Below are positions 1 to 5,414 of a DNA stretch of 6,204 nt, one piece after another. Location: NCBI GenBank assembly GCA_023412755.1, contig JAEZCB010000208.1, forward strand, positions 1 to 6,204. Direction: 5' to 3'. The notes beneath the pieces were generated by a model. That model was not told the DNA's origin, did no database searches, and saw only the letters and a program-made list of their open reading frames with translations. Source of the stretch: Bacteroidota bacterium. Its GTDB lineage: Bacteria; Bacteroidota; Bacteroidia; Flavobacteriales_F; PHOS-HE28. The stretch's first letter is position 1; every line of letters begins with the position of its first letter. The translations under genes and the position numbers were made by a program.

Positions 1-668
1 CGCATGCATTGGGCCACATCGCGCGCATCCACCACCGCATTGCTTCCCGGCGGATAGAAACGCGTACCCTTCCGCAGTTTTTCAAGCAACGTCATGGTGC
101 TGCGTCCTGGGATCCCCGGCCCGATCACTACACAGGGGTTCACGATCACCGCATCGAGCCCTTCCGCCATACCTCGGTACACTTCCAGCTCCGCTTCGTA
201 TTTGCTCGCGGCATATGGGGAGGTATGCCGATCACTGGACCATGATAACGATTCATCGCGATCCACATGTGCGGGGGCCTGGCCTATGGCCGCGGTGGAG
301 CTGACATGGCAGATCCGTTGGATCCCCATGAGCAGGGCCGCATTGACCACATTGGCCGTCCCCTGCGTATTCACCCGGAAAAGTTCCCTCCTGGCCCCAG
401 GGGCGAAGGACACCATGGCGGCCGCATGGTATACCCGGTCTATCCCAGCCATCGCGGCCTTCAGGCTTTCCATGTCGTGCATATCACCTTCCACCCATTC
501 AATGCGCATCAGTTGCCCGGGGTCCAGGCCATAGTGCCGGAACACCTTTTCCACGATGCCGCGGTCCGATCCACGGCGGTACAATGCGCGAATGCGTTCG
601 CCGGCCGCTGTACAAGCATGGAGGAGGTGCACGCCGATAAGGCCGGTGCCGCCGGTGATCAGGTCCAT
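1..668 (-). CDS. NAD-dependent epimerase/dehydratase (extended SDR), C-terminus beyond the window
   Basis: Translating the minus strand from the ATG at 668-666 gives 222 open codons running off the left edge. An extended short-chain dehydrogenase/reductase is plain: the Rossmann dinucleotide loop TGGTGLIG is at residues 5-12, an acidic GD at 61-62 ends the second fold segment, HAAA is at 81-84, the catalytic serine/threonine stretch SST is at 123-125, and the YxxxK pair is Y152/K156 (YAASK). NPCVVIGPG (177-185) and DARDVA (214-219) follow, as in dihydroflavonol-4-reductase-like and sugar epimerase proteins. About a third of the usual 320-340 residues is missing, including much of the substrate-binding part, so the substrate cannot be named. 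The start at 668 places the first beta strand at the N-terminus as usual; an in-frame ATG at 710-708 would add 14 residues and is less likely. The gene diverges from tyrS. No clear ribosome binding site is seen; a 7-of-8 match to TAnnTTTG lies at 684-677 on this strand. Confidence 0.93.
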   Translation of the reverse strand, partial: MDLITGGTGLIGVHLLHACTAAGERIRALYRRGSDRGIVEKVFRHYGLDPGQLMRIEWVEGDMHDMESLKAAMAGIDRVYHAAAMVSFAPGARRELFRVNTQGTANVVNAALLMGIQRICHVSSTAAIGQAPAHVDRDESLSWSSDRHTSPYAASKYEAELEVYRGMAEGLDAVIVNPCVVIGPGIPGRSTMTLLEKLRKGTRFYPPGSNAVVDARDVAQCM

Positions 669-710
669 CGGGGCGGCCAAGTTAGCCAGCGCCCGCAGCA
701 GCCACCTCAT

Positions 711-718
711 TACATTTG
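711..718 (+). promoter_or_regulatory. Bacteroidetes-type -7 promoter element for tyrS
   Basis: TACATTTG matches the Bacteroidetes -7 consensus TAnnTTTG exactly and ends 22 bases before the tyrS ATG. No convincing TTG/TTTG -33 element is seen at the usual distance upstream. The element and the six bases after it are repeated exactly at the phosphate-transporter promoter. Confidence 0.55.
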
Positions 719-740
719 GCCGCTCACAGGCTCACAGAAC

Positions 741-2021
741 ATGGCCCACGGTTTTCTAGAAGAGTTGCGCTGGCGCGGTATGCTGCATGATCACATGCCG
801 GGTGTGGAGGAACATCTTGCACAGGGGCCGCGGTATGGTTATATCGGCTTCGATCCCACGGCAGATTCGCTCCATGTGGGCAACCTGGTGCAGATCATGA
901 CGCTGGTGCATTTCCAGCGCTGCGGCCATATTCCCGTGGCCCTTGTGGGTGGTGCTACAGGAATGGTGGGTGATCCCAGTGGTAAAAGCGAGGAAAGGCA
1001 GTTACTGGGCGAAGAGGTGCTGCGGCACAACGTGGAAAGCATCCGCAGGCAATTGGAGCGCTTCCTTGATTTTGAAAGGAAAGTGGATCCCGCCAGAATG
1101 GTGAACAACTACGACTGGTTCAAGGATATGGGCTTTCTGCGCTTCATCCGCGATGTTGGCAAGCATGTAACGGTGAATTACATGATGGCCAAGGACAGTG
1201 TGAAGAAGCGGCTGGAGACAGGCATCTCATTCACAGAGTTCAGCTACCAGTTGGTGCAGGGATACGATTATCACCACCTCTACAAAGAGCTCGGCTGCAG
1301 CGTGCAGATGGGCGGAAGCGACCAATGGGGTAACATCACCACCGGTGCGGAATTGATCCGCCGAATGGACGGTGGGGAAGCATTCGCGATCACCACACCC
1401 CTGCTCACCAAGGCGGATGGCAGCAAGTTCGGCAAGAGCGAAGGTGGTAACATCTGGCTTGATGCCGCACGTACTTCACCCTACCGGTTCTACCAATTCT
1501 GGCTCAACTCCAGCGATGATGATGTGGAGCGCTATGTGCACATCTTCACTACATGGAACGAGGCGGAGATCGGTTCACTGGTCATGGCCCACCGCAAGTC
1601 CCCGCACCAACGCGCGTTGCAGAAAGAGCTCGCGGCCGATATAACGCGGCGGGTGCATGGGGAGGATGGATTACGCTCGGCGGAAAGAGCCAGCAACATC
1701 CTTTTCGGAAGCTCTACTGCCGAAGCATTGGCTTCACTCACGGAGAATGAATGGCTGGATGTTTTCGAGGGTGTACCGCAGGCGGAAGTGCCACGGGACA
1801 GGCTGCGCGAGGGGATCAGCATCGTGGAAATGCTCACTGAAGCCACGGGCTTCATGCCATCCAAGAGCGAGGCACGGCGTGCCTTGAAGGAGGGGGGCAT
1901 TTATGTGAACAAAGCGAAGGTCGCCGAGGATAAAGTGATCGGCGAGCCGGAGTCACTGGGCGGCCGATTCATTTTGCTTCAGCGTGGAAAGAAGAACAAC
2001 TTCCTGGTGAAGCTCGTCTGA
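741..2021 (+). CDS. tyrS: Tyrosyl-tRNA synthetase (TyrRS), complete
   Basis: This cytoplasmic class I aminoacyl-tRNA synthetase activates tyrosine with ATP and charges tRNA-Tyr. The product is 426 residues, normal for bacterial TyrRS. GYIGFDPTADSLHVGN (33-48) holds the HIGH-type signature as HVGN (45-48). GDPSGK (77-82) carries the tyrosine-binding Asp78. Y169, Q173 and D176 lie in SYQLVQGYD, and GGSDQWGN is at 191-198; these residues agree in number with the Bacillus stearothermophilus enzyme as I remember it. The KMSKS-type loop is KFGKS (229-233). An S4-like tRNA-binding domain runs from about 359 to the end (SKSEARRALKEGG, then IYVNKAKV). The ATG at 741 gives the usual short N-terminus and follows a -7 promoter element. 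The frame stays open upstream to 267, but that part is antisense to the epimerase and has no TyrRS character. No strong Shine-Dalgarno is present; the leader has a CTCACAG repeat (724-730 and 731-737). All key residues are intact. Confidence 0.98.
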   Translation: MAHGFLEELRWRGMLHDHMPGVEEHLAQGPRYGYIGFDPTADSLHVGNLVQIMTLVHFQRCGHIPVALVGGATGMVGDPSGKSEERQLLGEEVLRHNVESIRRQLERFLDFERKVDPARMVNNYDWFKDMGFLRFIRDVGKHVTVNYMMAKDSVKKRLETGISFTEFSYQLVQGYDYHHLYKELGCSVQMGGSDQWGNITTGAELIRRMDGGEAFAITTPLLTKADGSKFGKSEGGNIWLDAARTSPYRFYQFWLNSSDDDVERYVHIFTTWNEAEIGSLVMAHRKSPHQRALQKELAADITRRVHGEDGLRSAERASNILFGSSTAEALASLTENEWLDVFEGVPQAEVPRDRLREGISIVEMLTEATGFMPSKSEARRALKEGGIYVNKAKVAEDKVIGEPESLGGRFILLQRGKKNNFLVKLV

Positions 2022-2042
2022 GATCCGTTCGGTGTTCGGGTC

Positions 2043-2060
2043 GGTGGTGTTCACTCCACC
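2043..2060. terminator. Weak inverted repeat between the convergent tyrS and acyltransferase genes
   Basis: GGTGG (2043-2047) pairs with CCACC (2056-2060); after one mismatch, two further pairs continue the stem around a tiny loop. The right arm covers the last codons of the minus-strand acyltransferase gene. There is no T-run on either side, so it is not a classical intrinsic terminator. It is the only symmetrical element in this 29-base gap and may be chance. Confidence 0.2.
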
Positions 2061-3034
2061 ATCAGATTGCAGCCACGCACATCGCTGTGATCGAAGCGCC
2101 CCAACACTTCAAAACTTCCATCGGCATGGCGCCGCCCCAGATCTTGCGTGGAGATGAATGGGCAACTGGCCACATTGGCCAGGTCGATCACGTCTATGCC
2201 GCCAGTCCGCCCATCCGGCACCTCGGCGAATGGATCATTCACCTCACGGATCCGCACGCGCATCCAAGGCGGACATCTGTATACGCCATTGCCGGTGGAC
2301 CAGGCTTGTGATAGCAGTTCCGTCATGCCATACTCGCTATGCACGGTAGGTACACCGAACGCTTCCTTCAGCCGGGAATGCACCTCTTCACGCACCATCT
2401 CCCGGCGCCTGCCTTTCATGCCACCTGTTTCCATGATGATGGTATGTTCAAGCGGAAAAGGATGGCGTTCCGCCAGATCCAGCAACGCGAAGGTGACACC
2501 CAGCAGCAAGGTACGGCGGCCTTCACTTTCCGACCTCCGGATCACTTCCATCAGGCGATCATGATCGTGGAGGTAGGTGCCGCTGAGTGGATCACCACTC
2601 ATGCGGATGAGTTTTTCGGCCATGTGGACGAGGGAACTGCCCGTGCGCTCCAGGTAAGCAGGCAGCAGCGCAAGGATCCGCCATTCTCCCGGTGGCCCAT
2701 AGGTATTGGTGAAGGATGTGATGAAGGATCGCTCGTAGACCATAGGCCAGGGCACATGGTGGCTGCTGGTGGTCTGCCCTGTAGTGCCGCTGCTGGTGAA
2801 AATGTGGCTGGCTTCCAGCCCTTCCAGAAGTACGCGATGGTTTCGAAACACACCGATTGGCAGATAGGGGATCTCCTCCACCCGCCCTACGGCCGGAACG
2901 CCACCACGCAGCGAGCCAATGAATTCCCGATAGATCGGATCTTTTTGGGCATGCAGATGGAATAGATCCAGCGCCAGTGCGTTGAGATCATCGGGATCTT
3001 GTATCCGGAATACGCGGTCGATGAACCCGGACAT
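2051..3034 (-). CDS. LuxE-family acyl-protein synthetase/acyltransferase
   Basis: From the ATG at 3034-3032 the product has 327 residues. It resembles the LuxE (acyl-protein synthetase) family, related to AMP-forming acyl-activating enzymes that adenylate a carboxylic acid and pass the acyl group on. Visible motifs are the ATP-loop-like SSGTTG (81-86), ETGGMKGRR (202-210), SEYGMTELLSQ (233-243, like the YGxTE motif of adenylating enzymes), TQDLGR (296-301) and FDHSDVRGCN (314-323). C322 lies five residues from the C-terminus, where LuxE carries its acyl-accepting cysteine. No signal peptide or membrane segment is seen, so it is probably cytoplasmic. A GTG at 3088 and an ATG at 3055 are in frame upstream; the GTG start would overlap the divergent lipoprotein gene and its promoter, and 3034 gives the N-terminus (GFIDRVFRI) usual for the family. 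No luxC, luxD or luxAB is in view, so bioluminescence is not implied; the acyl substrate is unknown. Confidence 0.85.
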   Translation of the reverse strand: MSGFIDRVFRIQDPDDLNALALDLFHLHAQKDPIYREFIGSLRGGVPAVGRVEEIPYLPIGVFRNHRVLLEGLEASHIFTSSGTTGQTTSSHHVPWPMVYERSFITSFTNTYGPPGEWRILALLPAYLERTGSSLVHMAEKLIRMSGDPLSGTYLHDHDRLMEVIRRSESEGRRTLLLGVTFALLDLAERHPFPLEHTIIMETGGMKGRRREMVREEVHSRLKEAFGVPTVHSEYGMTELLSQAWSTGNGVYRCPPWMRVRIREVNDPFAEVPDGRTGGIDVIDLANVASCPFISTQDLGRRHADGSFEVLGRFDHSDVRGCNLMVE

Positions 3035-3048
3035 GGATCCCGCTGGTC

Positions 3049-3056
3049 CGAACATA
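3049..3056 (-). promoter_or_regulatory. Possible -7 element for the LuxE-like gene
   Basis: Read on the minus strand, TATGTTCG matches TAnnTTTG at all but one of the six fixed positions and ends 14 bases before the ATG at 3034. It favours that start over the ATG at 3055, which would lie inside the element. With one mismatch this is only suggestive. Confidence 0.25.
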
Positions 3057-3066
3057 TCGTCTGGCT

Positions 3067-3074
3067 TAACTTTG
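3067..3074 (+). promoter_or_regulatory. Bacteroidetes-type -7 promoter element for the lipoprotein gene
   Basis: TAACTTTG is an exact TAnnTTTG match ending 20 bases before the ATG at 3095. It supports 3095 over the in-frame ATG at 3080, which would leave only five bases between element and start codon. A weak CTG (3043-3045) sits where a -33 TTG might be; it is not convincing. Confidence 0.5.
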
Positions 3075-3094
3075 GAACTATGATCCACCTGCGG

Positions 3095-3586
3095 ATGAAC
3101 GGCTTAAAATTAGCATCGGTCGTCGTCGCCCTTGCCCTAATGGCCTCTGGCTGCGTGAAGGAGCCTCCCTATCCCGTGGAGCCTGTCATCAGCTTCGAGC
3201 GCTTTGAGCAGACACCCACATCGGCAAAGCTCACCCTTTCATTCACAGATGGCGATGGTGATGTGGGGCTGGATGCCAGTGATCAACAGCCACCGTTCGA
3301 CGAAGGCTCGGAATACTATCACAACCTGTTCCTCATTTATGAGGAATTGCATAATGGTGTATGGGTAAGGCCGGATCTGGAGCTGGAGAATAATTTCAGG
3401 ATACCCAGGATCACACCTACCGGACAGAACAAGGTGTTGCAAGGCGAGATCGATGTGGATCTGTTCTGGCCGCTCAACGATCCCAATTCACCTTTCGATA
3501 CCGTTCGCTTCGAAGTGCGCATGTACGATCGGGCGCTGCACCAGAGCAACGTGATCCACACGGATCCGATCAAGGTGGTCCCGTAG
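3095..3586 (+). CDS. Small secreted lipoprotein with FTDGDGDVG motif, function unknown
   Basis: The product has 163 residues. The N-terminus is a lipoprotein signal peptide: one lysine (K5), a hydrophobic run (L6-M16), then ASGC with the lipidated cysteine at C20, so the mature protein is expected to be membrane-anchored outside the cytoplasm. The mature part looks like a single small beta-rich domain. Its clearest mark is LSFTDGDGDVGLD (48-60), whose alternating aspartates D52, D54 and D56 resemble a calcium-binding loop. RIPRITPTGQNK, then GEIDVDLFWP, then DTVRFEVRMYDRALHQSNVI follow. I recall similar hypothetical lipoproteins as common in Bacteroidetes, but know no established function. 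An in-frame ATG at 3080 would add five residues (MIHLR); 3095 fits both the signal peptide and the promoter. The stop lies five bases from the end of the convergent phosphate transporter gene. Metal binding is inferred only from the aspartate pattern. Confidence 0.88.
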   Translation: MNGLKLASVVVALALMASGCVKEPPYPVEPVISFERFEQTPTSAKLTLSFTDGDGDVGLDASDQQPPFDEGSEYYHNLFLIYEELHNGVWVRPDLELENNFRIPRITPTGQNKVLQGEIDVDLFWPLNDPNSPFDTVRFEVRMYDRALHQSNVIHTDPIKVVP

Positions 3587-3591
3587 GCCGA

Positions 3592-5277
3592 TCAAACCTG
3601 CCCAGCCAGCGCTTCGGAAACGTTGATCAGATGGTCTCCCACTTTTTCGAGTGAGGAGAAAAGATCATTGTAGATCAAACCGCTCTTCACATTATAATCA
3701 CCCGCCTCGATGCTCTTGAGATGTGCCCGGCGCAACTGATCGCGCTTGTTGTTGATCAGCTGTTCGGCCTCCACGGCCTCATCCAGGGATACTTCTTCCC
3801 GTTCCGCGGATAGATTCCGCTGCATAACGGTGAACGCGTTCTCCAGCAGGGTGATCATTTCCATGAGGTGCTGCCGTTGTTCGGGCGTGAACCAAAGCCG
3901 CTCCTGCATCTTTCTTTCCATGGATTTGCTCATCTGGAAGAAGATGTCGCCAACCCGTTCCAGATCGCCAATTATGGAGAGCATGCCCTGTATCTGCGCC
4001 GATACCACCTCATCCCGCACCTCGGTGCTGGTCTTCGTAAGGTACTTGCTTACTTCAACCTCTATCCGATCGGTTATACGCTCATACTTCGCCAGCCGAT
4101 CCATGATCAGTCCGCGCTGGTTCCCATCCTTCATGGTGAGCAGGTCCCGGATCATGCGCAACATCTCCTGTGTGATCCTGCCCATGCGTGTCAGTTCCCT
4201 ACTCGCCTCCAGCATGGAAACTTCCGGTGTCAATGGAATGTCAGCATCCAGGTATTCGAGCCTGTAGGCTTCGTCCGTTTCGTTGCGCGACGGCACCATG
4301 CCCGTTACCATCCGTTCCATCACCGGCACGAAACCTACCAAGAGCAGGGTGTTGAAGACATTGAAGGAGATATGCAAAAAGGTAAGTGCCCATTTGATAT
4401 TGGTATGGTCAGCATAGGCGGATCCGCCGAAGGAGGCCATCACGTATGAATCGATCAGATCCAGATACGGATAGAACAAAGGGATGGCCCAGCACAGCCC
4501 GATCACATTGAACAATAGATGGAAGCGTGCCGTGCGTTTGCCCCATGCGTTGGCAACAAGTGCGGCTATGTTGGCGGTGGCCGTTGTCCCCACATTCATT
4601 CCCAGTACCAGTGCTGCGGCCATGGCATAGCCAATGGTGCCATTCTCAGCCAACACCAACGTGAAGGCGATGGATGCGCTGGAGGATTGTAGGACCAATG
4701 TGAGGACCGCGCCAATGGTCACGAACAGAAGTATCGATATGAGGCCGATATCAGCGATATCCTGCATGAAGGCCATGGCCCGTGGGGCAGGCGTTGGAGC
4801 ATATCGCGACATGAACTCCAACCCCAGGAAAAGCAATGCCGCGCCGATAAGCAGTTCGGCACCGGCCTTTGCCTTCGCCGTTCGCATGAACAGCAGCGGA
4901 AAGGCAAGGCCGATGATCGGGATCGCGAAGGAGGTGATGCTCAGATCCGTGAACACCGCCCAGCTGATGAAAAGCGTTTTGATGGTGGTGCCCATGTTTG
5001 CCCCCATGATCACGCTGATGGCCTGTCTCACCTTCAGGAGCCCTGCGTTCACGAAGCTCACCACCATCACCGTGGCCGCACTGCTGCTCTGGATCATCGC
5101 GGTGGTGACCAACCCGGTGAGTATGCCAGCGGCGCGATTGGCGGTCATGAAACGCAATATGCTCCGCATACGGCTTCCCGCCACTTTCTGCAGCCCCTCG
5201 CTCATCACCTTCATCCCGTAGATGAAAAGGCCCAGCGATCCCGCAAGGGTCAGGAATTCCAGTATTCCGAAGCGCAT
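3592..5277 (-). CDS. Na+/phosphate cotransporter (PNaS family) with C-terminal PhoU-like domain
   Basis: From the ATG at 5277-5275 the product has 561 residues, normal for this group (NptA/YjbB-like). It is an inner-membrane protein expected to move inorganic phosphate with sodium. The two inverted-topology repeats are visible: QSSSA at 63-67 followed by GANMGTT (92-98), and QSSSA at 197-201 followed by GMNVGTT (226-232). Many hydrophobic segments fill residues 5-320. From about 350 the protein is hydrophilic and helical, like PhoU, with GDLERVGDIFFQMSKS, a charged linker, and SLEKVGDHLINVSEAL near the end. This part may regulate transport or signalling. An in-frame ATG at 5352 would add 25 polar residues, but an exact -7 element lies inside that extension, and the product from 5277 starts directly with the first membrane segment (RFGILEFLTLAGSLGLFIYG). 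The gene diverges from a PhoR-like kinase. Direction (uptake or export) cannot be told from sequence. Confidence 0.94.
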   Translation of the reverse strand: MRFGILEFLTLAGSLGLFIYGMKVMSEGLQKVAGSRMRSILRFMTANRAAGILTGLVTTAMIQSSSAATVMVVSFVNAGLLKVRQAISVIMGANMGTTIKTLFISWAVFTDLSITSFAIPIIGLAFPLLFMRTAKAKAGAELLIGAALLFLGLEFMSRYAPTPAPRAMAFMQDIADIGLISILLFVTIGAVLTLVLQSSSASIAFTLVLAENGTIGYAMAAALVLGMNVGTTATANIAALVANAWGKRTARFHLLFNVIGLCWAIPLFYPYLDLIDSYVMASFGGSAYADHTNIKWALTFLHISFNVFNTLLLVGFVPVMERMVTGMVPSRNETDEAYRLEYLDADIPLTPEVSMLEASRELTRMGRITQEMLRMIRDLLTMKDGNQRGLIMDRLAKYERITDRIEVEVSKYLTKTSTEVRDEVVSAQIQGMLSIIGDLERVGDIFFQMSKSMERKMQERLWFTPEQRQHLMEMITLLENAFTVMQRNLSAEREEVSLDEAVEAEQLINNKRDQLRRAHLKSIEAGDYNVKSGLIYNDLFSSLEKVGDHLINVSEALAGQV

Positions 5278-5306
5278 TCGTTGAGCAAAACGGCCGGTGA
5301 AGCGGC

Positions 5307-5314
5307 CAAATGTA
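5307..5314 (-). promoter_or_regulatory. Bacteroidetes-type -7 promoter element for the phosphate cotransporter
   Basis: Minus-strand TACATTTG is an exact TAnnTTTG match ending 29 bases before the ATG at 5277. It continues as GGCCGCT, so a 14-base stretch (5314-5301) equals the tyrS promoter at 711-724. The leader can form a five-pair GC stem (5292-5296 with 5303-5307) that abuts the element. No clear -33 TTG is seen at the normal spacing. Confidence 0.55.
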
Positions 5315-5389
5315 TCAGGGTTCTGTTGCCTGAATGTTAAGTTCTCGGTCACAAGGCATAAAGTCCAATGCCACCCATATCCGTCCGGC

Positions 5390-5397
5390 TATCTTTG
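5390..5397 (+). promoter_or_regulatory. Bacteroidetes-type -7 promoter element for the histidine kinase
   Basis: TATCTTTG is an exact TAnnTTTG match ending 17 bases before the GTG at 5415. It helps choose that start in a frame that is open as far back as an ATG at 5334. No -33 element is evident. Confidence 0.5.
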
Positions 5398-5414
5398 CCC
5401 ACTGCACCACCGCC

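Noticed and set aside
724..737. Tandem CTCACAG repeat in the tyrS leader, considered as a regulatory repeat or T-box fragment.
   Set aside because: Two seven-base copies in a leader of about 20 bases are too short for a T-box riboswitch, and no antiterminator or specifier structure is possible there.
267..740. Open frame upstream of and in frame with tyrS that would add 158 residues to the synthetase.
   Set aside because: It is antisense to the well-supported epimerase gene, lacks TyrRS or other domain character, and the -7 element at 711-718 lies inside it. It is a by-product of GC-rich coding on the other strand.
2339..2965. A 208-codon plus-strand open frame opposite the LuxE-like gene.
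   Set aside because: It is wholly antisense to a motif-bearing gene, and its translation is rich in His, Pro and Arg with no recognisable domain.
3035..3088. Longer LuxE-like product from GTG 3088 or ATG 3055.
   Set aside because: The GTG start would overlap the lipoprotein promoter and leader; the extra residues are not typical of the family, and a -7-like element covers the ATG at 3055.
3868..5221. Several plus-strand open frames of 170-195 codons opposite the transporter gene.
   Set aside because: All are antisense to the clear PNaS transporter and show no domain character; they reflect the codon pattern of the real gene.
5278..5352. 25-residue N-terminal extension of the phosphate cotransporter from an ATG at 5352.
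   Set aside because: The extension is polar, unlike the family N-terminus, and contains the exact -7 element at 5314-5307.
5334..5414. Upstream ATG at 5334 in frame with the histidine kinase.
   Set aside because: It lies upstream of the -7 element at 5390-5397, so a transcript from that promoter could not include it; the added residues show no recognisable features.
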